A stretch of 64,000 bases of DNA from Methylocapsa sp. S129 (GCF_009765995.1 NZ_LMUI01000020.1:258039-322038); one strand, 5' to 3'. Positions 1-9,928 are shown, counted from the first letter of the stretch. Translations and numbers: made by a program. The notes: generated by a model not told the origin, from the letters alone.

Positions 1-2446
1 CGGCATCGACATTGGCGAGGCCACGCACCATGCGCAGACCGAGTCTGACCGCGAAACGGTCATCCCCGTCGGTCGGCTCCAGCGTGCAGTCCCAGCGAGA
101 GGCATTGATGCAGACGGGGCGAACTTCAACACCGTGATCGCGCGCATCGCGCACGATCTGCGCGGGCGCATAGAAGCCCATCGGCTGCGCATTCAGCAGC
201 GCGGCACAGAAGACATCGGGATGATGGCATTTAAGCCATGACGACGCGTAGGCGATCAATGCGAATGAGGCAGCGTGGCTCTCCGGGAATCCATAACTGC
301 CGAACCCCTCTAACTGGCTGAAGGTCTTCTCAGCAAAGCCGCGCTCATAGCCCTTGGCGATCATGCCGTTGATGAGCTTATCGCGAAACTTCGAGACGCC
401 TCCCGTGTGCTTGAAGGTCGCCATGGAACGGCGTAGCTGGTCTGCCTCGCCGGGAGTAAAACCGGCGCAGACGATAGCAACGCGCATGGCCTGCTCCTGG
501 AAGAGCGGCACCCCGAGCGTCTTGCCAAGCACAGTCTCCAACTCGGGCGTCGGGTAATGGACCGGCTCAATACCGTCGCGCCGGCGCAGATAGGGATGCA
601 CCATATCGCCCTGGATCGGCCCTGGCCGGACGATCGCGACCTGGATGACCAGGTCATAGAAGGTGCGCGGTTTGAGCCTCGGGAGCATCGACATCTGCGC
701 CCGGCTCTCGATCTGAAACGTGCCGAGCGTATCCGCCTTGCGGATCATCGCGTAGGTGCGGGGATCCTCCGCGGGGATCGTCGCGAGATCGAGGGCAACG
801 CCCTTGTGCTCGGCCAGGAGGTCGAGGCCGCGCTTCATGCAGGACAGCATGCCGAGCGCCAGGCAATCCACTTTCATGAATTTCAAGGCATCGATATCGT
901 CCTTGTCCCATTCGATGACCTGACGGTCCTTCATCGCAGCGGGTTCGATCGGCACAAGTTCATCGAGTCGATCGCGGGTGAGGACGAAACCGCCTGGATG
1001 CTGGGACAGGTGGCGCGGCGCGCCCATCAATTCGTGGGCGAGATCGAGCGCAAGTCGAAGTCGGCGATCGCCAAGATTGAGATTCAATTCTTCCACGTGC
1101 TTGGGCTCGACACCCTCTTCCGACCAACCCCAGACCTGACCGGACAACATCTTGATGAGGTCCTCGGGCAGGCCGAGCGCCTTGCCGACGTCGCGGAGCG
1201 CTCCTTTGGCACGATAGCGGATGACGGTCGAGCAGAGCGCCGCATGATCGCGACCGTAGGTCTCGAACACCCATTGCATGACGATCTCGCGCCGTTCGTG
1301 CTCGAAATCCACATCGATGTCGGGTGGCTCCCGCCGCTCCTCGGAAACGAAGCGTTCAAACAGCAGATCATTGCGCTCGGGATCGATCGACGTGACGCCA
1401 AGGACGTAGCAGACCGCACTGTTTGCGGCTGACCCTCTGCCCTGGCAGAGAATGTCCCGGCTTCGGGCAAAACGAACGATCGAATTCACAGTCAAGAAAT
1501 ACGGCGCATATTGCAGCGTCTCTATCAGGCGCAGTTCGTGCTTGAGGATGGCGATTGTCTTGTCAGGCACGCCCTCGGGATAACGTTGCTCAGCGCCCTC
1601 CCAGGTCAACTTCTCCAGCGCCTGCTGCGGCGTGAAGCCGGGGATCGCAGCCTCCTCGGGATATTGATAGGCGAGTTCGTCGAGCGAAAACCGGCAACGC
1701 TCGGCGATCGCTCGTGTTTGCGCCAGCGCTTCGGGATAGCGGCCAAACAATCGCGCCATTTCCTCCGGCGCCTTGAGATAGCGATCGGCATGACGCTCCC
1801 GACGGAAGCCCGCTTCGTCGATCGTGCAATTGTGCCGGATGCAGGTGACGACGTCTTGCAGAATGCGCCGCGCCGGAACGTGAAACAGCGCGTCGTTGGT
1901 GACGACGGTCGGCACGCGCGCCCTAGCCGCCAGGTTCGACAATTCATGAAGTCGCATTGCGTCGTTCGGCCGTCGCCGCAGCGTCAGCGCCATGAATGCT
2001 CGATCGCCAAAGGCCTTGGCGAGGCGCCGCAGGTTTACGGCGCAGAGGTCGTCGGCTTGGTCCGGAACGAGGATCGCAATGAGTCCCTCGCCGTAGGCAA
2101 CAAGGTCCGACCAGTCGAGACGGCACTTCGCCTTGCCTGCGCGCTTCTTGCCGAGAGACAGCAGCCGGCAAAGCCGCGCATAGGCTGGCCGGTCCGTCGG
2201 ATAGACGAGAACGGACATGCCGTCGGTGAGATCGACGCGGCATCCGACGATCAGCCGCACACCGGTCGCCTTGGCGGCCTCGTGGGCGCGAACGATGCCC
2301 GCGAGGCTGTTGCGGTCGACGATCGCCAGACCTTCGATGCCCAACACCGCAGCCTGTGCGAAGAGCTCGTCGCATGAGCTCGCCCCGCGAAGGAAGCTGA
2401 AATGCGAAGTGCATTGCAGCTCGACGTATCGGGTCCCGCTGTTCAT
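1..2446 (-). CDS. dnaE2: Error-prone DNA polymerase DnaE2 (3' end beyond window)
   Basis: This is an alternative C-family DNA polymerase III alpha subunit that performs damage-induced translesion synthesis with ImuA and ImuB. I translated the frame from the ATG at 2446 and found it open to the left edge, giving 815 codons of an expected roughly 1,080. The N-terminus is a PHP domain ([11 protein letters not shown] near residues 13-23). The polymerase core has [10 protein letters not shown] near residue 335 and the catalytic PDIDVDF motif near residue 374. [11 protein letters not shown] follows near residue 480. The start codon overlaps the imuB stop in an ATGA, so the two are translationally coupled as the last genes of the imuA-imuB-dnaE2 operon. 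Transcription should come from the LexA-controlled promoter before imuA. The C-terminal quarter is not visible. Confidence 0.96.
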   Translation of the reverse strand, partial: MNSGTRYVELQCTSHFSFLRGASSCDELFAQAAVLGIEGLAIVDRNSLAGIVRAHEAAKATGVRLIVGCRVDLTDGMSVLVYPTDRPAYARLCRLLSLGKKRAGKAKCRLDWSDLVAYGEGLIAILVPDQADDLCAVNLRRLAKAFGDRAFMALTLRRRPNDAMRLHELSNLAARARVPTVVTNDALFHVPARRILQDVVTCIRHNCTIDEAGFRRERHADRYLKAPEEMARLFGRYPEALAQTRAIAERCRFSLDELAYQYPEEAAIPGFTPQQALEKLTWEGAEQRYPEGVPDKTIAILKHELRLIETLQYAPYFLTVNSIVRFARSRDILCQGRGSAANSAVCYVLGVTSIDPERNDLLFERFVSEERREPPDIDVDFEHERREIVMQWVFETYGRDHAALCSTVIRYRAKGALRDVGKALGLPEDLIKMLSGQVWGWSEEGVEPKHVEELNLNLGDRRLRLALDLAHELMGAPRHLSQHPGGFVLTRDRLDELVPIEPAAMKDRQVIEWDKDDIDALKFMKVDCLALGMLSCMKRGLDLLAEHKGVALDLATIPAEDPRTYAMIRKADTLGTFQIESRAQMSMLPRLKPRTFYDLVIQVAIVRPGPIQGDMVHPYLRRRDGIEPVHYPTPELETVLGKTLGVPLFQEQAMRVAIVCAGFTPGEADQLRRSMATFKHTGGVSKFRDKLINGMIAKGYERGFAEKTFSQLEGFGSYGFPESHAASFALIAYASSWLKCHHPDVFCAALLNAQPMGFYAPAQIVRDARDHGVEVRPVCINASRWDCTLEPTDGDDRFAVRLGLRMVRGLANVDA

Positions 2447-3963
2447 CCGAAGATTCCATGCAGGAACCAGCGATGCGAGCCGGTGTCGGGGTCCTCGCCG
2501 TCACCGGCGCGATAAATCCAGAAGCGCTCGCCCGCCTCGTCTTCGACCTGGAAATAATCCCTGACGGCGATCAACTCGGCATCGCGCTTCCACCATTCGC
2601 CGAAGACGCGCTCGGGGCCATCGGCTCGTTTCACGCGGCGGCGCACGCCGCGCCAGGTAAAGGTGACGGGCGGATGGTCGGGTAGCAGGGCGACCGTCTC
2701 GATCGATTCCGGGTTTGGCAACAGGCGCGCGGGACGCGGCCAATGGTCCGGCCATGTTTCGCCGGTGATCGGAGCGGTTGGCGCGACCCGTTGAACGGAG
2801 CGCTCCGGCACGTCGCTGGCGAATGGAGCGAAGCGATAGAGCCGGCTTTCGCCAACGCGATTGGCGAGCGTGTCGATCAGGCCGGAGACGTCGGTCTCGG
2901 GTTCTTCGATCAGCGAAGAAATGGTCTGCCTCGGCGACAACGGCTCGGCGAGCGTGACGGCGAGGCTCATCAATTCGATGCCGAAGCCCGGATCGACCGT
3001 TTCGATCTTGTCGCAGAGGAGCCGGGTTAGACGCTTTGCGTCGCGCACCGGCAGCGCCGTTCCGATCCGGATCGCCTCAATGCGATTGTCGACGCAATGA
3101 AAGAGAAGGTCGAGCCGCCGCGCGCCGAGGCCTTTGGCTTCAAGCGCCTCGCAGAGTTGCGTCACGAGCTTGCTGGTATAGCGGGCGATCGTTTCCGCGG
3201 CCCCAATCGGCTCAGCGAAACCTCGGCGGACCTCTACGAGGTCGGCAGGGCGCACAGGAACGATCGGCTCGTTGAGCCGTCCCAGGGCTTGGTCAAGACG
3301 GCGGCCGAGTTCCGGACCGAAGCGATGCGTCAGCGGCGCCCGGGGTTTTGACGCCAGTTCGCCAATGCGCTCAAAGCCGAGGACGCGAAGAGCGTCGATC
3401 ATATCTTTGGGCAGACGAAGGACCGCGATCGGCAGATCGAGAACGGCTTTTGCGCTTTCTCCCGGCGGAACGACGAATACCGGCCGCGCGGCACAGCGGG
3501 CAAAGGCATATGCGGACCCCCAGCTATCGGCAATCGCTGCCCGCGCGGCGATGCCGGATGCGGCGAGCCGCTCCACCATCGTTTTCACCATGGCGCCTTC
3601 TCCGCCATGGAGGTGAGCGGCGCCCGTCGTGTCGATCACCAGACCATCAGGCGGATCGGCCGCGACGATCGGCGCGTAGCGCAGCGCCCAGAGCGCCAAC
3701 CGCTCGAGCGCTTGCGTATCGCCAGCCGGCTCCGCGTCCTTGACGATGAGGCCTTTCACAAGTGCCTGCGCTTTGGTCGCCGGCATTCCGACGTGCAACC
3801 CAGCGCGTAGCGCCGCCCTATCCGCCGCCAGCACCACCCGCCGCCTCCCCTCCCGGCCGATCAACAGGAGCGGCGCCTCAGCCGGCGGCGCGGCGGCGCC
3901 TAAATTCCTTCTCACCCGATCCGTCGGCCAGGTCGGAAGGAATAGCGAGACGACCCTTGGCAT
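2443..3963 (-). CDS. imuB: ImuB, catalytically inactive Y-family polymerase homologue
   Basis: ImuB is the adaptor of the SOS mutasome. It resembles DinB-type polymerases and, in known systems, links DnaE2 to the beta clamp. The 506-residue product begins [18 protein letters not shown], the usual ImuB opening, where DinB would carry the metal-binding DMDAFYASVE. The second acidic motif is also altered: DTTGAAHL replaces SLDEAYLD. It is therefore expected to be non-catalytic. The start lies 86 bp inside the end of imuA, and the stop overlaps the dnaE2 start as ATGA. It is the middle gene of a three-gene operon. Confidence 0.95.
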   Translation of the reverse strand: MPRVVSLFLPTWPTDRVRRNLGAAAPPAEAPLLLIGREGRRRVVLAADRAALRAGLHVGMPATKAQALVKGLIVKDAEPAGDTQALERLALWALRYAPIVAADPPDGLVIDTTGAAHLHGGEGAMVKTMVERLAASGIAARAAIADSWGSAYAFARCAARPVFVVPPGESAKAVLDLPIAVLRLPKDMIDALRVLGFERIGELASKPRAPLTHRFGPELGRRLDQALGRLNEPIVPVRPADLVEVRRGFAEPIGAAETIARYTSKLVTQLCEALEAKGLGARRLDLLFHCVDNRIEAIRIGTALPVRDAKRLTRLLCDKIETVDPGFGIELMSLAVTLAEPLSPRQTISSLIEEPETDVSGLIDTLANRVGESRLYRFAPFASDVPERSVQRVAPTAPITGETWPDHWPRPARLLPNPESIETVALLPDHPPVTFTWRGVRRRVKRADGPERVFGEWWKRDAELIAVRDYFQVEDEAGERFWIYRAGDGEDPDTGSHRWFLHGIFG

Positions 3964-4636
3964 CGCAGGCCTCCACTTCGAAATCGGCGCTTTCGCCGGC
4001 CCGACACCGGATCAATTCGACCTGCCATCGGGCGCGTCCAACGCCGGGAACGGGCAGCGGGGTTGAGGGGAGCGCGGTGACGCGCCAGCGGGTGACGGAG
4101 GCCGTTGGCTGCCCGAAGTCGGCGGCTTCGGTTTGCCGCCGCCAGCGGCGCACAGCGATGCCGATGGCGCCGGAGCTTTCGGCGGCGAGTTGAAGGCGGC
4201 GGGAGGCCATCATCGACAGGCGAGCGACCTCGGCGACGACCGCGCCGAGCCCACCGTGTCGCAGCCCCTCTTCGAAGCAGGCGAGGAGCGATTTCTCGTC
4301 CCCCGCCTCAACATAGATCACGCGGTCGGGCCCAAGGCCGGCCTGCGCAATGGCGGGAGCGAACAGGTCCTGGCGGGTGACGCACCACAGGACTTTGCCG
4401 CGCGTCCGAGCCGCGATCCCCGCGGCGAACAGGGCGGCCGCCGCACCGTCGATCACGCCGTCGCCGCCGCCGGCGACCTCATGAAGCGCGCCGAGCGCGA
4501 GGCCGCCTCCCGGTAGACGCCGGTCGATCTCCTTGACGCCGAAGGGAAGCGTCGTGCGACGGCGCGCTGGGCCGCTTTCGAGGCGCTGAATGCGCTCTCG
4601 AAGCTCCGCGACGACAGGATGGGCGGGCGCATTCAT
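3878..4636 (-). CDS. imuA: ImuA, RecA-like mutasome accessory protein
   Basis: This 252-residue protein is of the ImuA (SulA/RecA-like) family, the first gene of the damage-inducible mutasome operon. The start MNAPAHPVVAELRERIQRLES at 4636 was chosen because family members begin here. A longer reading frame to 4921 would run through the LexA box and into the divergent SRAP gene. The RecA-like fold is visible in LPFGVKEIDRRLPGGGL near residues 28-44 and GALHEVAG after it. No clear GKT Walker A is present, which is normal for the family. An AAGGAG lies directly against the ATG, an unusually short spacing. Its 3' end overlaps imuB by 86 bp. Confidence 0.9.
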   Translation of the reverse strand: MNAPAHPVVAELRERIQRLESGPARRRTTLPFGVKEIDRRLPGGGLALGALHEVAGGGDGVIDGAAAALFAAGIAARTRGKVLWCVTRQDLFAPAIAQAGLGPDRVIYVEAGDEKSLLACFEEGLRHGGLGAVVAEVARLSMMASRRLQLAAESSGAIGIAVRRWRRQTEAADFGQPTASVTRWRVTALPSTPLPVPGVGRARWQVELIRCRAGESADFEVEACDAKGRLAIPSDLADGSGEKEFRRRRAAG

Positions 4637-4666
4637 CTCCTTCGCAACTCGTTTCGCTGATGGTAT

Positions 4667-4681
4667 GTTCTCTATTTGTTC
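4667..4681. promoter_or_regulatory. LexA box between imuA and the SRAP gene
   Basis: A perfect GTTC-N7-GTTC, the alphaproteobacterial SOS box, lies in the 96-bp divergent intergenic region. It is 31 bp from the imuA ATG and 52 bp from the SRAP ATG, so one LexA site could repress both directions. Confidence 0.88.
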
Positions 4682-4732
4682 CCAACTCGGCGAATGAGTC
4701 AAATCGCGGGAAGTGGTGCTAAGCTCGGAGCC

Positions 4733-5410
4733 ATGTGCGGACGTTTCACACAGACGACAGGAGACCTGCCGGGCCTCGAGACCGTCGCGACGGGCGAGAC
4801 GGGCGTCGCCTATCCGCCGCGCTTCAACGGAGCGCCCTCTCAAGAGTTCTGGGTCATCCGACGCCACCCCGAAACGGGGGAATACCGCAAGGATCGCTTG
4901 ATCTGGGGCCTGATCCCGCATTGGACGAAGGATCTCGATGGCGGCCGCAAGTCAATCAACGCAAGGGCGGAGACGATCGCGAGCCTTCCGTCTTTCAAGG
5001 GGGCCTACGCCAAGCGCCGCTGCCTGATCGCGATCGACAACTTCTTCGAGTGGAGGGCGATCCAGGGACAGAAGGCCAAGCAACCCTTCGCGATCGCCAT
5101 GAAAGACGGATCGCCCTTCGCCGTCGCCGGCATCTGGGAGAGCTGGGAGCATCCAGAGACCAAGAAAATCATCCGCACCTTCCTGATCATCACGACCGAG
5201 GCCAACGAACTCGTCGCCACGATCCACAACCGGATGCCCGTCATCATCGCACCGGCGGACTATCATCGCTGGCTGAGCCCGCTCGAGCCCGATCCGAATG
5301 ATCTGATGAAGCCATACCCCTCGGAGCCGATGACGATCTGGCCGATTTCGACGCGCGTCAATTCGCCTGGGAACGACAGTACGGACATTCGCGATCCGGT
5401 CGATCCGTGA
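4733..5410 (+). CDS. SRAP-domain (YedK/HMCES-type) abasic-site protein
   Basis: SRAP proteins form a covalent thiazolidine link with abasic sites in single-stranded DNA and protect them during replication. The 225-residue product starts MCGRFTQT, so removal of Met exposes the catalytic Cys2. The start was set at 4733 for this reason, although the frame is open upstream to 4676. Other family motifs are RFNGAPSQ near residue 28, LIWGLIPHW near 52, NARAET near 70, DNFFEWR near 97 and the conserved HNRMPVI near 165. It diverges from imuA across a shared LexA box and is convergent with dinB at a 3-bp gap. This neighbourhood supports a role in the SOS response. Confidence 0.93.
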   Translation: MCGRFTQTTGDLPGLETVATGETGVAYPPRFNGAPSQEFWVIRRHPETGEYRKDRLIWGLIPHWTKDLDGGRKSINARAETIASLPSFKGAYAKRRCLIAIDNFFEWRAIQGQKAKQPFAIAMKDGSPFAVAGIWESWEHPETKKIIRTFLIITTEANELVATIHNRMPVIIAPADYHRWLSPLEPDPNDLMKPYPSEPMTIWPISTRVNSPGNDSTDIRDPVDP

Positions 5411-5413
5411 CGC

Positions 5414-6484
5414 TCACGCGGTCAGCGCGAGATCGAGCTGCTCGGGAGCGGCGACCTGATTGTCGCCGAAGTTTGAAACTGCCACGCCGACGAGGCGCAC
5501 GCCTTGCGCGGGCGGAAATACCGTCCGCACAAGGTCGAGGCTGACTTGGCGCAGAACGGCCGCAGATGTGATTCGACCCGGCAGAGATTGGCTGCGCGTG
5601 GCCTGCCTGAAATCGGCGTATTTGATCTTCACCGTCACGGTGCGGCCAAACGCAGTGGTTTTCTCGCACCACGCCCAGACCTGATCCGCCATCGCGGCCA
5701 CGCCGGCCTCGATGTCGGCTGGATTCAGGAGATCATTTGAGAAGGTCGTCTCCGATCCAGACGACTTCCGGGGACGGTTCGGCACGACGGGACGGTCATC
5801 TTCGCCATTGGCGATCGCGTGATACCAGGGTCCGGACTTTCCAAAGTGCTGCTGCAGAAAAGCCAACGACTGCTTCCGCAGGTCCGCGCCCGTAAAGATG
5901 CCGAGTCGATTCATCCTGTCGGCCGTCACCGGCCCAACACCATGAAACTTGCCGATAGGCAAGGCTTCGACGAAGGCGGCGCCCATCACAGGGGTCACGA
6001 CAAACTGGCCATTGGGTTTGCGATGATCGGACGCGAGCTTGGCGAGGAATTTGTTGTAGGAAATGCCGGCCGACGCGGTAAGCCTCGTCTTCTCGAAAAT
6101 GCGGGCCCGAATCTCCGACGCCGTCGATGACGCTGTTGGGATGCCCCGAAGATTCTCCGTCACATCGAGATAGGCTTCGTCGAGCGAAAGCGGTTCGATC
6201 AACGGCGTATAGTCCGCAAAGATCGCGTGAATTTCGCGCGACACTGCGCGATAGACGTCGAACCTCGGCGGCACGAACACGAGGTCTGGGCATTTGCGTG
6301 TCGCCATGCTCGAAGGCATTGCCGAACGCACGCCGAATTTGCGCGCCTCGTAGCTGGCAGCCGCAACCACACCGCGCTTTGCGGCATAGCCGACAGCAAC
6401 AGGGCGACCTCGTAGCGAGGGATCGTCGTGCTGCTCAACTGACGCGTAGAATGCGTCCATGTCGATGTGGATGATTTTGCGCAT
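5414..6484 (-). CDS. dinB: DNA polymerase IV (DinB)
   Basis: This is an active Y-family translesion polymerase of 356 residues, typical for the family. The first catalytic motif, HIDMDAFYASVEQHD, is at residues 6-20, and SLDEAYLD near residue 100 carries the second acidic pair. AGISYNKFLAKLASDHRKP in the palm and the little-finger region follow. A C-terminal EQLDLALT resembles a beta-clamp binding motif. Unlike ImuB nearby, all catalytic residues are present. It is transcribed from its own promoter, which carries a LexA box 40 bp before the start codon. Confidence 0.96.
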   Translation of the reverse strand: MRKIIHIDMDAFYASVEQHDDPSLRGRPVAVGYAAKRGVVAAASYEARKFGVRSAMPSSMATRKCPDLVFVPPRFDVYRAVSREIHAIFADYTPLIEPLSLDEAYLDVTENLRGIPTASSTASEIRARIFEKTRLTASAGISYNKFLAKLASDHRKPNGQFVVTPVMGAAFVEALPIGKFHGVGPVTADRMNRLGIFTGADLRKQSLAFLQQHFGKSGPWYHAIANGEDDRPVVPNRPRKSSGSETTFSNDLLNPADIEAGVAAMADQVWAWCEKTTAFGRTVTVKIKYADFRQATRSQSLPGRITSAAVLRQVSLDLVRTVFPPAQGVRLVGVAVSNFGDNQVAAPEQLDLALTA

Positions 6485-6523
6485 GGTTCAACAAAATGGT
6501 CGGCGCCGAACTTATCAGAATAA

Positions 6524-6538
6524 GAACATAAAGGGAAC
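6524..6538. promoter_or_regulatory. LexA box upstream of dinB
   Basis: A perfect GAAC-N7-GAAC (spacer ATAAAGG) lies 40 bp upstream of the dinB ATG. A further GAAC lies 12 nt to its left, at 6508-6511. Confidence 0.87.
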
Positions 6539-6663
6539 CGTTCGCGCCATTCGGTGGTGTCTCAGTTTGAATTCCCGGGTACGACGTTTGGAAGCTCCGC
6601 CTTCGGATAGCCCAACTCAGGTGAAACCCAATTTTGCGCGCTGCCTGCGTGTCACATGCGACT

Positions 6664-9600
6664 CTATGAAGGGACGATCGACGGCTCGACGTCAGAGTCC
6701 GCAAAATGCTCATCGACCTTCTGGCCGAGGCAGCATCGTTCGACGTCATCGAGGCCCACGTCCCGTGACGATTTTACGGTGAGGTTTCGCTTCAGGATCG
6801 CGATGTCGGAACGGAGCTGCGGCTTCCCACCCTCTATGACCGCCGGCATAAGGAGATACACACCCGCCTTCTCGTAGTCGGCAAGGAAGCGGCGGAGATT
6901 CGTGTCGGTGTCGGGTTGCATGCGGTTGAACCGCGAAAGAACCATAGCCCCGCCAGGCTTGCGGAGTTCAGAAGGATCAGGACTTGAGGTGATCAACACG
7001 TTGTAGTGGGCCGGGTTCGCGGCCGACACGTCCCGAACGATTGACAGATAGATCTCGTCCTTGCGGTCGACCTCTCCGAAGCGCTCACGCCAGCGTTCGA
7101 AGATCGAGCGTGCCGCGTCGCGATCCGTGAACAGCAAACCGAGCACGGGCGGCACGTCCGGCCCATAGCTGGCATAGATAGTTCCCTTCCACGCAGCTTT
7201 GTTCCAGAGATTGTAGTCGATCACCGAGCGCGTCTGGATGTCGCGGTGGTTGCCGCTCTTCCACCAGGCTTTCATCTTCGCCCCGGTCTGCTCGTCCTTC
7301 TCGTCAGGATCATCGATCTTTTCGCGGACAATTTTCGGCCGGTCATCGCGGAGTGCGTAACTCGTCCGGACGAGTTCGCTCCGCTCATCGAGGGACGTCA
7401 GATCGCGCGAAAACAGGCGGTGATAGCTGTTCGCGGTGATCGAGATCATCGTCACTCGGTCAAACACAGCCTCGTCGCCGGCGAGGCGCTCGATCAGTTC
7501 CATGCCGCCATGCCACACACAGCTGGCAGTCATCGTGAGAAGGGACGCTTCGGTGAGGAAGCGGATCGTGTCAGCGGACCGTTCGAATGAAGTGATCGGG
7601 AGATCCTTGGGCCAAACGAGCTTCGCCGTCGGTTTGAGCGGATCGATCTCGAACGATGGCGCTGCCGCCTCTGCTGCTTCCACAAGGACGATTTCATAGC
7701 GCTCGGTGTGGGGGTGAGTCCGAAGCTCAAAGGCCGTAGCGAAGCAGGCCTCGATCGAAGCGAGGACAGCTTCGGCAACAAGGGTTGCAGTGATCGTTCC
7801 CTCGAACGCCACCTCGACCATCATTCCCATGACCGTCGATTGCAAGCGGCGGCGCCCTGGCCGGTTCGTGATGAGCGGGCCGCGAATGTCGTCAGTCACC
7901 GGTTGGCTGGCGAGCCTTTTGACCATGGCCTGCACGGCCTCGTCAGACTCCCCGGGCGGCAGCGATCCGTCGGTGCGGAGGTGATCCTCGTAGCCAAGGG
8001 CATAGAGCAGCGCGAAGCGCGCGGCGAAGAGCCCGACTGCTTCCAGGATGTCCGGAAGGCCCTCGACCTGGCGCAGTTCCTCCGGCTGGAAGTTGAGGAA
8101 GTAGCTCCCGAGCGCCCTGTCGAAGGTCAGAAGCCGGTCCTTGAGAAGTTCCTTTGACTCGTCGGCGAGCGGCAGGGCGTTTAGGCACCCGTTGAGGAGC
8201 TGGACGGCTTCGAGAAAGTCCGGTAGGTGGCGCAGCTCAAGCGCCGTCCAAGCCATGAATTCGATCGTCGGGACGATCGCAACATCGATCTCGCTATCCG
8301 CCTCGCCCTCGATGGCGATGGACGCCGCCGCAAAAATGGACGTTGCTCGAGACGCCCAGAGCAAGCCCGCGCTCCGGTAGGCCAGACTCAGCAGCTGCAA
8401 GGCCTCGATAAGCTTTTCGGCATACTCCTTCTTGGTGAGCTGGCGCGCCGCTTTGCCGAGCAGGCGGATCATCTCGAAGTGATTATTGAAGTCAAGCTTT
8501 TGGGCGCGCTTGAGGAGCACTAGCGCGCCCTCTGCCTCGCCGGTGCGCTCGCTCACGAAATCGGCGACTTCTTCGATCAGTGAATTGTAAGCGGGGTCAT
8601 TGCCGGCCGCGTTTCCAATCGCCTCGATTAGGTAGACGAGGCGTGTTGCTTCGAATTCACCAAGGCCGCGGGCTTGCGCCAGAATTTTGGAGAACTCCGG
8701 CAAGATCGGCGGGATTGCATCGCGGTCGCCGGCCAGCATAGCCGCGTTGAGGCGACCTAGGAGCAACAACGTCCGCGCCCAGAGCGCGTTCGTCGGGCGG
8801 TCCTTATTCGCCGCGACAGCTTCAAGCCGTGTTTTGAGCCGGCCCGCGCGTGCGTCGAGATCGCATCGCTCGCGCGTGAAGTCGCTGTGGATCACGGCGT
8901 TGTAGAGCATCTGAAGGAGGTTGGAGAGGAACTCCAGATTGGCCGCGTGATCGCTGTCGATAACTAACGCCTCGAAGGCGTCGTAGTTGGAATTCAGTTC
9001 GTTGTAGTCATCGAACCACCAGACAGCGGTCCAGAGCGCTTCGTAGCGCGCCTCAAGCTTCTGCCTGTAGGCACCGTGCGCATCACCAAGACGGATCGCC
9101 CGCTGGAAGCGCCCGTCCGTCTCCGGGCGCGGGCGCTCCAGCGAACGCGAAAGCTTTGCCGCCAGCAGGGCTTCGGTGACGCCTTGGCGTTCCATTCCCG
9201 AAAAGCTGTCGGGGTCCGAAAACGACTTCTCGATCGCTTCCAGTTGCCGGTTGCGGGAGTAGTCGGCGGGGCCAAGCCGGCTCGCGTCGGCGATCTCCTG
9301 TCCCACGTGGAGATAGTTATAGGCCAGGTCTTTGCGGTCGAATTCGATGACCTGCTGCACGATCCACGAACGATCGTGGATCGTGACTTGGATCCCGTAC
9401 TTTTGGGTCAGCTCGTCTTCAAGCGCGGCGCGAGCCTTCGCCTTCGCGTACCGGCTCGTGACAAAGATGATGCGCTTGTAGCCGCGCTCCGTCTTCGTGA
9501 TTCCCTCGACGTCGCTGCGGGCCTTGGCCAGCCATTTCTCTTTGGCGCTGAAAGCGAAAGCCCACTTCTCGTTGCCGGCGTTCGGCTCGCCGACATAGGT

Positions 9601-9888
9601 GAGGGCCATAATCTCATCCGAGACGGGAACGGTCTCAGAGTCGGCTTTGCTGTCGCCGCCGCCATCGGGGCCGGTCTGCGGCCGCAGGTTTCGGCAGATG
9701 GCCCGCTCGCAGAGCTTGCGGCAGAAAATTTCGAAGTCGTGGGTTTGGTTGCGCGAGGTGATCGTGTCGAGGTGGTGGCCGAAAACGGCCCCGTCGAGCA
9801 GGTAGGAGGTGAGCTCGGTCGTGTCCGAATAAATTTCGGGCCGAAGCTGGCGCATGAACGCAGAAGGAGTGAGCTTTTCGTTCGCCAT
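6664..9888 (-). CDS. Large SOS-linked protein with nuclease-like N-terminus and helical repeat body
   Basis: I do not recognise this 1,074-residue protein as a named family. The first 200 residues resemble a restriction-endonuclease-like (PD-(D/E)XK) fold. FEIFCRKLCE lies at residues 52-61, GPDGGGD at 73-79 (candidate metal-binding Asp75/Asp79), and a hydrophobic strand ending FSAK at 113-116 has Lys116 where the DXK/QXK lysine would be. KRIIFVTSRY and TIHDRSWIVQQVIEF follow, as in Mrr-like N-terminal domains. Residues of about 230-620 are strongly alpha-helical and look like a TPR-type solenoid, with no Walker A. The C-terminal third is mixed alpha/beta with no familiar motif. A perfect LexA box lies 26 bp before the start. 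It sits between dinB and an integrase, so a damage-induced DNA-targeting or defence role is an inference. Confidence 0.75.
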   Translation of the reverse strand: MANEKLTPSAFMRQLRPEIYSDTTELTSYLLDGAVFGHHLDTITSRNQTHDFEIFCRKLCERAICRNLRPQTGPDGGGDSKADSETVPVSDEIMALTYVGEPNAGNEKWAFAFSAKEKWLAKARSDVEGITKTERGYKRIIFVTSRYAKAKARAALEDELTQKYGIQVTIHDRSWIVQQVIEFDRKDLAYNYLHVGQEIADASRLGPADYSRNRQLEAIEKSFSDPDSFSGMERQGVTEALLAAKLSRSLERPRPETDGRFQRAIRLGDAHGAYRQKLEARYEALWTAVWWFDDYNELNSNYDAFEALVIDSDHAANLEFLSNLLQMLYNAVIHSDFTRERCDLDARAGRLKTRLEAVAANKDRPTNALWARTLLLLGRLNAAMLAGDRDAIPPILPEFSKILAQARGLGEFEATRLVYLIEAIGNAAGNDPAYNSLIEEVADFVSERTGEAEGALVLLKRAQKLDFNNHFEMIRLLGKAARQLTKKEYAEKLIEALQLLSLAYRSAGLLWASRATSIFAAASIAIEGEADSEIDVAIVPTIEFMAWTALELRHLPDFLEAVQLLNGCLNALPLADESKELLKDRLLTFDRALGSYFLNFQPEELRQVEGLPDILEAVGLFAARFALLYALGYEDHLRTDGSLPPGESDEAVQAMVKRLASQPVTDDIRGPLITNRPGRRRLQSTVMGMMVEVAFEGTITATLVAEAVLASIEACFATAFELRTHPHTERYEIVLVEAAEAAAPSFEIDPLKPTAKLVWPKDLPITSFERSADTIRFLTEASLLTMTASCVWHGGMELIERLAGDEAVFDRVTMISITANSYHRLFSRDLTSLDERSELVRTSYALRDDRPKIVREKIDDPDEKDEQTGAKMKAWWKSGNHRDIQTRSVIDYNLWNKAAWKGTIYASYGPDVPPVLGLLFTDRDAARSIFERWRERFGEVDRKDEIYLSIVRDVSAANPAHYNVLITSSPDPSELRKPGGAMVLSRFNRMQPDTDTNLRRFLADYEKAGVYLLMPAVIEGGKPQLRSDIAILKRNLTVKSSRDVGLDDVERCCLGQKVDEHFADSDVEPSIVPS

Positions 9889-9913
9889 ATCCCTTTCCGG
9901 CGTCCGAGGGCGC

Positions 9914-9928
9914 GAACATTAATAGAAC
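9914..9928. promoter_or_regulatory. LexA box upstream of the 1,074-residue gene
   Basis: A perfect GAAC-N7-GAAC (spacer ATTAATA) lies 26 bp upstream of the start codon at 9888, in a 155-bp gap that otherwise shows nothing. Confidence 0.83.

Noticed and set aside
557-1432. 291-codon plus-strand open frame
   Set aside because: It lies antisense to dnaE2, whose frame is continuous and carries PDIDVDF. The composition is that of a mirror frame in GC-rich DNA.
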